The translations under genes were made by a program, and so were the position numbers. The notes under the pieces are model-generated. The model was not told where the DNA came from. It searched no databases and was given only the letters and a program-made list of their open reading frames with translations. A stretch of DNA of 64,000 bases from JAEMQF01 sp963791595 (GTDB lineage: Bacteria > Pseudomonadota > Gammaproteobacteria > Burkholderiales > Burkholderiaceae_C): positions 1-64,000 of the forward strand of contig CAWBTF010000031.1 of assembly GCA_963791595.1 (NCBI GenBank), given 5' to 3'. How positions within the stretch are numbered: the stretch's first letter is position 1; the number at the start of each line of letters is the position of its first letter. This document shows, piece after piece, positions 1 to 9,632 of the stretch.

Positions 1-105
1 ACGTTTGCGCTGAGCGGCCCGCAAGGGCAGGCCGCGCCGAACCAAACTAATGACCCGGTGTAGCGCGGCCTGCCCTTGCGGGTCCGCTCGAGCGCGGGGT
101 TGGGC
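1..105 (-). other. attC-like integron recombination site (cut by window edge)
   Basis: Bases 18-37 and 63-82 are a perfect 20-bp inverted repeat. The stem continues outward (7-17 with 84-95), leaving two unpaired bases, at about 83 and 89, on one arm only. The loop is 38-62. Flanking the stem is GTTGGGC at 99-105, which fits the core box GTTRRRY. The window begins with AC, which fits the last two bases of the partner box RYYYAAC. A long imperfect hairpin with one-sided extrahelical bases between two such boxes is the known form of an attC site. It lies just downstream of the minus-strand, AT-rich methyltransferase gene, as expected for a gene cassette. The outer box itself is outside the window, so this remains an inference. 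Confidence 0.55.
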
Positions 106-228
106 TGCGCCTCCGCCATGACGTTTCTCATGACGAACGCTTCGCCTAGCGGCACCTGAGAAAGCTGACGGTAGGACGAGATATCGCTTTGCGACTTCAA
201 CAAACTTGTGGGCTGCGCTTTGCCCGCT

Positions 229-1017
229 CTAAGGCCTATTAGCAATGATTATGTCCTGATAACTTATTGCCGGCTCCCGCTTGCACCATCGTCCATAAAG
301 AATAGGCTCTACGATGTTCAAGCTTAGCTCTTGATACATAGTACGAATTTGGCTCTCGTCATAACCCACGACAGCTTCAGGCATTTTCAAAGACTCTACA
401 CGGCAACCGTTATATTCGTTCTTAAAGCTGTAATCACTTATGCCTTTACTGATAAGTCTCAGAGATTCTTCGTTCATAAGAAAATACGTTATCAGACAGC
501 GACCTTCTCTTTTTAAGACCCGAGCAATTTCTGAAAGATAATTTGCTAGGTCTTCTCGCAGCATGTGTGTGAATACAGACGTAAGAAATACAAAGTCAAA
601 CGATTGATCCGGGAAGGGAAACTTATATTCATTTGCTTTGATCGCCCCACCTTTGTTGTACCCTTGGTTGTAGATGTTTGCAAAGTGAAAATCGAAGTTT
701 GGGTATCTTGGCTTATATGTTTCCTGGCACCATCTTATAGACGGTTCCACAATATCTAAGCCATCATATTTTCCGCCATCAATAAACCTAGTTAGCGGTT
801 TGGCCAAGCGGCCGGTACCGCATCCAACATCCAAAACCCGTTCCTGTGGCTTGAGTCCACAGCGGTCAACAAAGTGTCCAAAGAATTCTTCGCCGACTGC
901 TACAAAATCCGGCGGCGAACCCACCGTGTGAAGAGACGGCGGTGGAATTAGGGGGTCTAGCCTCCCTGTTCGGAAGTTGATTTGGTACGTTAAGTAGCGG
1001 CGAATCTTTCTGAGCAT
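229..1017 (-). CDS. Class I SAM-dependent methyltransferase, cassette-like
   Basis: Encodes a 262-residue protein with the SAM-binding motif I VLDVGCGTGRL at about residues 61-71, an acidic residue after the second strand (GLDIVEP, about 86-92) and a motif near FPFPDQSFDFVFLTSVFTH that resembles motif IV. This is a complete class I methyltransferase fold; the substrate cannot be read from the sequence. The gene is visibly more AT-rich than everything to its right, and its codon use is unlike that of its neighbours, which points to recent transfer. It is followed on its own strand by the attC-like hairpin and preceded by a GTTGGGC core box at 1104-1098. Together these suggest a mobile integron gene cassette of about 1.1 kb. 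No other gene in the window looks functionally linked to it. Confidence 0.8.
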   Translation of the reverse strand: MLRKIRRYLTYQINFRTGRLDPLIPPPSLHTVGSPPDFVAVGEEFFGHFVDRCGLKPQERVLDVGCGTGRLAKPLTRFIDGGKYDGLDIVEPSIRWCQETYKPRYPNFDFHFANIYNQGYNKGGAIKANEYKFPFPDQSFDFVFLTSVFTHMLREDLANYLSEIARVLKREGRCLITYFLMNEESLRLISKGISDYSFKNEYNGCRVESLKMPEAVVGYDESQIRTMYQELSLNIVEPILYGRWCKREPAISYQDIIIANRP

Positions 1018-1097
1018 GTTATATGGGTATAGTTAAGAGGTGAAGGCAGAGGAGTAGAGATTGCACTGTGTTTCAACGACACAAAGGGTATTGCGAA

Positions 1098-1155
1098 GCC
1101 CAACTAAGAAGTGGAGCCGAGATAGGCGAGGACCGCGAGTTGGTCTATCTCGGCT
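1098..1155 (-). other. Integron-core-like box with adjacent hairpin (left copy)
   Basis: GCCCAAC at 1098-1104 reads GTTGGGC on the minus strand, matching the recombination core GTTRRRY. Next to it is an 11-bp perfect inverted repeat (AGCCGAGATAG at 1115-1125, CTATCTCGGCT at 1145-1155) with a 19-nt loop, and an outer GTGGAG/CTCCAC pair further out. The box lies upstream of the methyltransferase, where the attI site or the preceding cassette's attC would be. No integrase gene is visible; a frame starting with ATG at 1422 points the right way for intI but shows no integrase motif. Confidence 0.35.
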
Positions 1156-1769
1156 GTGGATACGGGCAGGCATCGGAACTCCACCTGGGCTGCAAGTATC
1201 GGTTCGGATTCATCGAGGCGGAATAGGCTGTCCAAAATTTTCCGGATCGGGGCTTCCCAATGGTTCGGATGCGATAGGCCGCCGCGGCTGGCTGCATTGG
1301 GGCGGCCTAATCCGAACCGCCTGAATTCGCTTGCATCGCTCGATGCCACCCGTTGGGGGCACCCTTCGAGCACAGCGATGGGCGATGGTGCCATTGGAAT
1401 GGGCCGCCTAAACTCGCGGGCATGAACACGCAGCGCACACCTCCCACCGATTTGCCCGGCACCACGCTGGCGGCACCCGAGGCGGCGCGACCAAACGTTC
1501 CCTTCGGCCTTCGGGGCCGCGCAGGGCCTCGGGAGCGTCGCCCTGGGATTGAGCATCCGGCGTTTTGAGTGTGCCTCGCAATATTTGACCCATGAATTCG
1601 CGGACCAGCACCTCCAGTGCGTTTGCGCGGTAGGCCGTGGGTGACCGGCCGGGTCGATTGGCCAAAGGCGCGATGGTCCTGATGCCCACGCGTCGCCGCC
1701 ACCGCCCTGCCGCGCGCACCGCCGTGTGCCGAGCGCACCGAACCCCACGCGGATGAGGTCAAGCAATCC

Positions 1770-2318
1770 CTACTGGTACTTCCTCAACTCCAACTTCCCG
1801 ATCTGATTGCGGTGCACCTCATCCGGCCCATCGGCCAGGCGCAGCACGCGCGACATCGCGTAGGCGTGCGCCAGCCCGAAGTCGTTGTTCGTTCCGCCGC
1901 CGCCGTGCGCCTGGATCGCCCAGTCGATCACCTTGCATGCCATGTTAGGGACGGCGACCTTGATCATCGCGATTTCGGTCTTCGCGCCCTTGTTGCCCAC
2001 GGTGTCCATGCGGTGCGCGGCGTTCAGCGTCAGCAGCCGCGCCTGCTCGATCAGGATGCGCGACTGCGCAATGCGCTCCAGCGTCACGCCCTGCTGCGCC
2101 ACCGGCTTGCCGAACGCGACGCGCGACAGGCTGCGCCGGCACAGGCGTTCCAGCGCGCGCTCGGCCAGGCCGATCTGGCGCATGCAGTGGTGGATGCGCC
2201 CGGGCCCCAGGCGCCCCTGCGCGATCTCGAAGCCGCGCCCTTCGCCCAGCAGCATGTTCGACGCCGGAACGCGAACGTTCTCGAACAGCACCTCCGACGC
2301 GCGATCCGGCATGCCGTA
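1770..2318 (-). pseudogene. Duplicated 3' fragment of acyl-CoA dehydrogenase
   Basis: The minus-strand frame encodes the C-terminal part of an acyl-CoA dehydrogenase, from the YGMPDRASEV region through to ...LELRKYQ. It includes the helix-rich C-terminal domain and the conserved QAHGGGGT segment. It has no start of its own: the frame runs in from inside the insertion sequence. It is the truncated twin of the complete gene at 5025-6232, left behind when the flanking 1.27 kb was duplicated. The frame is uninterrupted here, whereas the right copy carries an extra base near 5320, so this copy shows what the intact reading frame should be. Confidence 0.85.
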
Positions 2319-2451
2319 ATCCCGACTTCGGCGGTTTTGGCCCACCCCGAGCCCGTTCTTCATAGGTGAGGAATCGAGTTTTGGAGTTGTAGTGCCTAGC
2401 GATTTATTAATACCGCTTGCGTCGCGGTCCATCGTGGCGTAACGTGGCGGC

Positions 2452-4155
2452 GTGTTCGTTCGCATCAAGTCCTCGCCCAACTCCCCGCGCCGCAGCGTGC
2501 AGGTTGTCGAGTCCGCGCGAAAGGGCGATCGCGTCACGCAACGCATCGTGCGCCACATCGGCATCGCGCTGGATGCCGACGAAGAGATCAAGCTGCGCGC
2601 GATGGCCGAGGAGTTCATCTCGCGCAGCCTCGCCGAGCGGCTCAATGCCGGGGCGCTGTTCGAGTCTGCCCCGGTGCGCCGCGGCGGGCGCCCGCCGCGC
2701 CAGACGCTGGCCTCGGTGGCCGCGCCCGACCAGGTGCGCTTGGCCGAGGTCGCCGAGGTGGCGCGCCGCGTGGAAGGGCCCCATGAGGTGCTGGGCCACC
2801 TGTTCGACTACCTGCACTTCGACCGGATCCTGGGCGTGCACGGCACGGCCATGCTGCGCGACTTGGTTATCGCCCGCGTCATGGCCCCGGCGTCCAAGCG
2901 CGGCAGCGCCGCCGAGCTCGATGCGCACTACGGTCGCGCCTACCCGCTGGACCGCTTGTACCGGCTGATGGATGCGCTGCACAAGCGGCTCGATCGCTTG
3001 AAGGCAATCGTGCACGAGGCCACCGCGTCGCTGATTGGCGGCGCGGCGCAGGTGATGCTGTTCGATGTGAGCACGCTGTACTTCGAGAGCGTGGATGCCG
3101 ACACGCTGCGCGCCTTCGGCTACTCCAAGGACCAGAAGTACCACTGCACGCAGGTGGTGCTGGCCTTGGCCACCGACGCCGACGGGCTGCCCATCGGCTA
3201 CGAGCTGTTCCCCGGGAACACGGCCGAGGTGAGTACGCTGCTGGCGTGCATGCGGAGTTGGCAGCAGAGTTTGAAGATCGAGCGCGTCAGCTTCGTCGCC
3301 GACCGGGCGCTGTGCAGCAAGGCCAACCTGACCGCGCTGGAGGCCGCACCCTGGAGCTACGTGGTGGCCATGCCGCTGCGCAGGAGCCTGAAGGCGGCCG
3401 AGCAGGCACAGGTGCTGCAAACGGCGCTGGCCGCGCCGTGCGAGGTCGAGGGCGATCTGGTTTGGGTGCGCGAGTTCGACTGGCAGGGCCGACGCTTGAT
3501 CGTCACCTACAGCTCCAAGCGCGCGCACAAGGATCGGGCCGACCGCCAAGCGCTGCTTGAGCGCCTGAGCGCCAAGCTGGGCCCCAGCCAGCGCGTGGAC
3601 AAGAAGACCGGCGAGATCAAGCCCGCCAAGCCTAACGCGCAAAAGCTGATCACCAACTCGGGCTACCTGCGCTATGTGGAGCACGCCGACACGGGCGGCG
3701 CGTTCGTGCTGGACGAGGACAGAATCGCCAACGACGCGGCCTGGGACGGGCTGCACGCCATCGTCACCAACGACCGCACGAGCCGGGCTCGCGAACTGCT
3801 GGCGCGCTACCGTCGGCTGTGGGTGATCGAGGAGTCGTTTCGCACGCTCAAGCACGGCTTGGCGGTGCGCCCGATCTACCACTTCAAGCCCGAGCGAATC
3901 CAAGCCCACATCGGTCTGTGCTACCTGGCCTTCGCGCTGACTCGCCACGCCCAGCAGCGCATCGGGCTGGCGCAAGGCTCGATGAGCGTGCAGCGCATCC
4001 GCGCCGTCCTGCACGACGTGCAGGCCAGCATCGTGCAGCACAAGACCACGAAGGCCAAGTACCGCCTGCCCAGCGTCTTCGGGCACGACGCGGCGCGCAT
4101 CTACAAGGCGTTCGGCCTCAAACGCAATCTCGATGTCGAGGTGGATCGCAGCTGA
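2452..4155 (+). CDS. tnp: IS1634-family DDE transposase
   Basis: A 567-residue transposase that cuts and joins the element's ends. Putative catalytic residues are D205 (in LFDVSTLYF), D284 (in FVADRALCS) and E460 (in YRRLWVIEESFRTLK). The last motif keeps the Y, E and K spacing typical of the IS4 superfamily. The N-terminus (VRIKSS...VQVVES.R.GDRVTQRIVRHIG) is the usual start of IS1634-type transposases. GTG at 2452 is chosen because it matches that start and no earlier in-frame codon fits. The length is normal and the frame is intact, so the element may still be active. Large open frames on the opposite strand and in the +1 frame are shadows of its GC-rich codons. Confidence 0.93.
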   Translation: MFVRIKSSPNSPRRSVQVVESARKGDRVTQRIVRHIGIALDADEEIKLRAMAEEFISRSLAERLNAGALFESAPVRRGGRPPRQTLASVAAPDQVRLAEVAEVARRVEGPHEVLGHLFDYLHFDRILGVHGTAMLRDLVIARVMAPASKRGSAAELDAHYGRAYPLDRLYRLMDALHKRLDRLKAIVHEATASLIGGAAQVMLFDVSTLYFESVDADTLRAFGYSKDQKYHCTQVVLALATDADGLPIGYELFPGNTAEVSTLLACMRSWQQSLKIERVSFVADRALCSKANLTALEAAPWSYVVAMPLRRSLKAAEQAQVLQTALAAPCEVEGDLVWVREFDWQGRRLIVTYSSKRAHKDRADRQALLERLSAKLGPSQRVDKKTGEIKPAKPNAQKLITNSGYLRYVEHADTGGAFVLDEDRIANDAAWDGLHAIVTNDRTSRARELLARYRRLWVIEESFRTLKHGLAVRPIYHFKPERIQAHIGLCYLAFALTRHAQQRIGLAQGSMSVQRIRAVLHDVQASIVQHKTTKAKYRLPSVFGHDAARIYKAFGLKRNLDVEVDRS

Positions 4156-4185
4156 TCGAAGACTCCCATCGCCAACCCCACCTGC

Positions 4186-4231
4186 GGGCACTACATCGGC
4201 CACACCCCCGGGACCGAAAAACGTAGTGCCC
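4186..4231 (+). terminator. Inverted repeat after the transposase gene
   Basis: GGGCACTAC (4186-4194) and GTAGTGCCC (4223-4231) form a 9-bp perfect stem 30 bp downstream of the transposase stop codon. There is no T-run, so it may be a weak transcription barrier or a subterminal transposase-binding site. Confidence 0.4.
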
Positions 4232-4299
4232 GGCGAACATAAGTCATTGATTCACAACGACTGAGCGGGTAAAGCGGGCGGAAAAGCGCGGAAGTCGGG

Positions 4300-5574
4300 G
4301 GCAGAGGAGTAGAGATTGCACTGTGTTTCAACGACACAAAGGGTATTGCGAAGCCTAACTAGAAGTGGAGCCGAGATAGGCGAGGACCGCGAGTTGGTCT
4401 ATCTCGGCTGTGGATACGTGCAGGCATCGGAACTCCACCTGGGCTGCAAGTATCGGTTCGGATTCATCGAGGCGGAATAGGCTGTCCAAAATTTTCCGGA
4501 TCGGGGCTTCCCAATGGTTCGGATGCGATAGGCCGCCGCGGCTGGCTGCATTGGGGCGGCCTAATCCGAACCGCCTGAATTCGCTTGCATCGCTCGATGC
4601 CACCCGTTGGGGGCACCCTTCGAGCACAGCGATGGGCGATGGTGCCATTGGAATGGGCCGCCTAAATTCGCGGGCATGAACACGCAGCGCACACCTCCCA
4701 CCGATTTGCCCGGCACCACGCTGGCGGCACCCGAGGCGGCGCGACCAAACGTTCCCTTCGGCCTTCGGGGCCGCGCAAGGGCCTCGGGAGCATCGCCCTG
4801 GGATTGAGCATCCGGCGTTTTGAGTGTGCCTCGCAATATTTGACCGATGAATTCGCGGACCAGCACCTCCAGTGCGTTTGCGCGGTAGGCCGTGGGTGAC
4901 CGGCCGGGTCGATTGGCCAAAGGCGCGATGGTCCTGATGCCCACGCGTCGCCGCCACCGCCCTGCCGCGCGCACCGCCGTGTGCCGAGCGCACCGAACCC
5001 CACGCGGATGAGGACAAGCAATCCCTACTGGTACTTCCTCAACTCCAACTTCCCGATCTGATTGCGGTGCACCTCATCCGGCCCATCGGCCAGGCGCAGC
5101 ACGCGCGACATCGCGTAGGCGTGCGCCAGCCCGAAGTCGTTGTTCGTGCCGCCGCCGCCATGCGCCTGGATCGCCCAGTCGATCACCTTGCATGCCATGT
5201 TAGGGACGGCGACCTTGATCATCGCGATTTCGGTCTTCGCGCCCTTGTTGCCCACCGTGTCCATGCGGTGCGCGGCGTTCAGCGTCAGCAGCCGCGCCTG
5301 CTCGATCAGGATGCGCGACTTCGGCAATACGCTCCAGCGTCACGCCCTGCTGCGCCACCGGCTTGCCGAACGCGACGCGCGACAGGCTGCGCCGGCACAT
5401 GCGTTCCAGCGCGCGCTCGGCCAGGCCGATCTGGCGCATGCAGTGGTGGATGCGCCCGGGCCCCAGGCGCCCCTGCGCGATCTCGAAGCCGCGGCCAACG
5501 CCCAGCAGCATGTTCGACGCCGGAACGCGAACGTTCTCGAACAGCACTTCCGACGCGCGATCCGGCATGCCGTA
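4300..5574. repeat. Right copy of 1.27-kb direct repeat flanking the IS
   Basis: Near-identical to 1045-2318, and it begins immediately after the insertion sequence. It contains an integron-core-like box at 4353-4359 (GCCTAAC, where the left copy has GCCCAAC), the same 11-bp stem hairpin (4369-4409), about 600 bp with no convincing gene, and the 3' end of the acyl-CoA dehydrogenase gene from 5025. The repeat ends inside that gene at about 5574, so the complete dehydrogenase gene survives on this side of the element. Confidence 0.85.
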
Positions 5575-6232
5575 GTAGCCGAACACCGGCAGCGGGCGCA
5601 ATCACCTTCACGCCGGGCGCGTCCATCGGCACCAGGATCATCGACTGCTGCTTGTGCCGGTCCGCATTATCGGGATCGGTCTTGCCCATGAAGATCGCGA
5701 TCTTGCAGCGCGGGTCGGTCGCGTTCGTCGTGTACCACTTGTGGCCGTTGATCACGTACTCGTCGCCGTCGCGCACGATGCTCGATTCAATGTTGGTCGC
5801 ATCGCTCGAGGCCACGCCAGGCTCCGTCATCGCAAAGCACGAGCGAATTTCGCCGGCGAGCAGCGGCTTCAACCAGCGTTCCTGGTGCTCGGGCGTACCG
5901 TAACGCGCCAGCACTTCCATGTTGCCGGTGTCGGGCGCCGAGCAGTTGAAGACCTCGGGCGCGAGCAGGGATCGGCCCATGATCTCGCACAGCGGCGCGT
6001 ACTCCAGGTTCGTCAGGCCCGCGCCATGGGGAGACTGCGGCAGGAACAGGTTCCACAGGCCGAGCGCGCGTGCCTTGGGTTTCAGCTCGTCGATCAACGG
6101 CAGCACCTTCCACGGGCCCAGCGCCTCGGCCTCTTCGACGTGGCGCTTCTCGTTCGGGTAGATGTGCTCGTCCATGAAGGCGGCGAGGCGCTGTTGCAGG
6201 TCTTGGACCTTGGGGCTGGGGTCGAATGGCAT
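5025..6232 (-). CDS. Acyl-CoA dehydrogenase (ACAD10/11-like), two frameshifts
   Basis: A flavin enzyme that introduces a trans double bond into an acyl-CoA. The protein is about 401 residues once two extra bases are ignored. Visible signs are an N-terminal helical domain, CFAMTEPGVASSDATNIE (FAD/substrate-binding strand, about 130-150), the GHKWYTT segment, and the C-terminal QAHGGGG motif. One extra base lies near 5596 (the frame should read VIRPLPVFGYYG) and one near 5320; the second is absent from the duplicated fragment at 1770-2318. It is the last gene of a minus-strand run with the hydratase and carboxylase genes and lies 48 bp after the hydratase stop. The IS lies downstream but leaves the gene complete. 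ACAD10/11-type enzymes often handle branched or hydroxylated acyl chains; the substrate here is unknown. Confidence 0.85.
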
Positions 6233-6280
6233 GGGTGTTCCTTGGGTCGGGACCGGTTCGCGGCGGCGGTCAGCGCCAGA

Positions 6281-7074
6281 TCAACGCCCCGTCCATCTCG
6301 GCTTTCGCTTCTCGTTGAAGGAAGCCAAACCTTCTTTCGCGTCTTCGGTCTGCGCGAGCAGCGCGATCTGGCTTTCGGTGAACGCGATCGCCTGGTCGAA
6401 AGTCATGCCTTCGATGGCGCGCAGCGCGTACTTGCCACGCCGGATCGCGGTGGGCGATTTGTCGGTGATGCGGCCGACCAGCCAGTCGGTCTTCGCGTCG
6501 AGTTCCGCCGCCGGCACCACGTGGTTGACCAGGCCGGCCTCTTTGGCCTGCGCCGCACTGAACGGCTCGCCGCTCAGTGCCCACTCGCGAACCGAACGCC
6601 GCGGCGCGATGAGCTGCAGCAGGCTCAGCACCTGCATCGGGAACACGCCGATCTTCACTTCAGGCAGGCCGAACAGCACGTGATCGGCGGCGATCGCCAT
6701 GTCGGCCATGCACAGCAAGCCCATGCCGCCCGCCATGCACACGCCGTTGATGCGCGCGATCGAAGGCAGCGTCGCGTTGTGCGCTTCACGCAGCAGGTCG
6801 GCGAAGGGAATGGTCGGCTGTGCGAGGTCGAACGCAAAGCCCTTGCCGGGCTGCAAGTCGCCTCCGGCGCAAAACGCCTTGTCGCCGGCGCCCGTCAGCA
6901 CGATCACGCGCACGTCGCCGTCCGCATGCGCCTGGGCGTAGCCGTCGCGAATGCCGGCGACGACTTCGGCATTGAGCGCATTGCGCTTGTCGGGCCGGTT
7001 GATCGTGATCCAGAACGCGTGGCCGCGTTTTTCGTGCAGCACGGCGGCGGTGGGGTTCATGGCACTTGTTTCGC

Positions 7075-7078
<4 letters not shown>
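6281..7078 (-). CDS. Enoyl-CoA hydratase/isomerase family protein
   Basis: A 265-residue crotonase-fold protein that probably hydrates the enoyl-CoA made in this pathway. The frame contains INRPDKRNALNAE near the N-terminus, the oxyanion-hole strand KAFCAGGDL (about residues 68-76) and a second GG segment, NGVCMAGGMGLL. A glutamate in LPEVKIGVFP sits where one catalytic acid of hydratases lies. The start codon overlaps the stop of the upstream biotin carboxylase gene (ATGA at 7075-7078), which implies translational coupling. Its place between a carboxylase and an acyl-CoA dehydrogenase resembles the leucine (liu) and acyclic terpene (atu) clusters, where the hydratase acts on a carboxylated enoyl-CoA. 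Confidence 0.9.
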
Positions 7079-9070
<1,992 letters not shown>

Positions 9071-9214
9071 GCTGGGGACGTCTCTGGGGTTGCGCTGTTG
9101 GGTCGCTGGAGCAAACCGGGGCATTTCACGAGGCTCGCGACGTCGTTGCGCCAGGCTCGACCTGCTGGGACACGCGCCCGCAGGCACGGAGCGTGGGCAG
9201 GCGGCCCGGGGTGC

Positions 9215-9527
9215 GTTCTCCGGCCCACGCTCGCGGGGTACCCGCCGTGGCAAGGATGCGTCCATGCGTCAACACCGCCGTAGCCAAGGATGCGTTTGCG
9301 GGCCACCGCGAATGGGGCCTCCGCCCGCACCCCGAGCCACCTGCCCCGGCACCCACGGTGACGGGAAAAGAGGTGCCGCGTCACCCCCGGAGCACAGGGC
9401 GGTGGTGGTGCCCCCGGGCGCAGGCCCCATTCGCGGTGGCCCGCAAGCGTTGCCAGGGCACTGGCGGTGATGACGAGAATGGCCGTGGTGCTTCTCGGTG
9501 GTACCCCGCGAGCGTGGGCCGGAGAAC
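9215..9527. repeat. Mosaic palindromic repeat, copy 1 (diverged)
   Basis: This 560-bp gap between the two carboxylase genes (9071-9632) holds a large symmetrical structure and no gene. A 28-bp block (core CCGGCCCACGCTCGCGGGG) at 9215-9242 is repeated as a perfect inverted copy at 9500-9527. Inside it, a 23-bp block containing CGCGAATGGGGCCT (9304-9326) is inverted at 9416-9438 with one mismatch. The spacers on both sides are 61 bp. The same two blocks, in the same order and spacing, occur at 34.4 and 58.7 kb. Open frames through it run equally on both strands and are not credible. Confidence 0.85.
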
Positions 9528-9632
9528 GGGGGCGCCGCCACCGCCCTGCCGCGCGGAAGTTGGGGGTGCCGTCTCCTTCCCGCCCCTCGGAGGTTGAAGG
9601 CCCCGCCGTCACGGCGCGCGGAAGTGGGCGCA

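Larger units (their letters stand above)
1045..2318. repeat. Left copy of 1.27-kb direct repeat flanking the IS
   Basis: This segment matches 4300-5574 almost base for base, with about fifteen scattered substitutions and single-base indels by eye. It ends exactly where the inserted element begins (about 2319), and the other copy starts exactly where the element ends (4299/4300). That is the layout expected of a target-site duplication. It carries the integron-core-like site (1098-1155), about 600 bp without a convincing gene, and the 3' part of an acyl-CoA dehydrogenase gene (1770-2318). Open frames on both strands between 1105 and 1766 look like non-coding GC-rich frames: I recognise no domain in them. 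Confidence 0.85.
2319..4299 (+). mobile_element. IS1634-family insertion sequence
   Basis: The element is about 1.98 kb with a single transposase gene. Its imperfect terminal inverted repeats begin CCCGACTTC at 2321 and, read inward on the other strand, CCCGACTTC at 4299. Matches continue through GCG, TTTT and GCCC blocks for about 25 bp. The start could be 2319-2321 and the end 4299-4301, because of an AT at the left and a run of G at the right. The motif GTAGTGCC recurs inside both ends (2389-2396; inverted at 4187-4194; direct at 4223-4230). The flanking sequences are copies of one another over 1.27 kb. IS1634 and IS1549 of this family are known for long, variable target duplications. Confidence 0.85.

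Noticed and set aside
1422..1568. Remnant of an integron integrase gene
   Set aside because: Position and direction suit intI, but the frame lacks the tyrosine-recombinase motifs and stops after about 50 codons.
1104..1766. Open frames on both strands in the repeat (for example a 220-residue minus-strand frame)
   Set aside because: Several overlapping frames of similar length exist on both strands, composition is Arg/Gly/Pro-rich, no domain is recognisable, and the frames differ between the two copies because of single-base indels.
2407..4203. A 598-residue minus-strand frame opposite the transposase
   Set aside because: It is the antisense shadow of a GC-rich coding sequence: rich in H, R and Q with no motif, while the plus strand carries a complete transposase.
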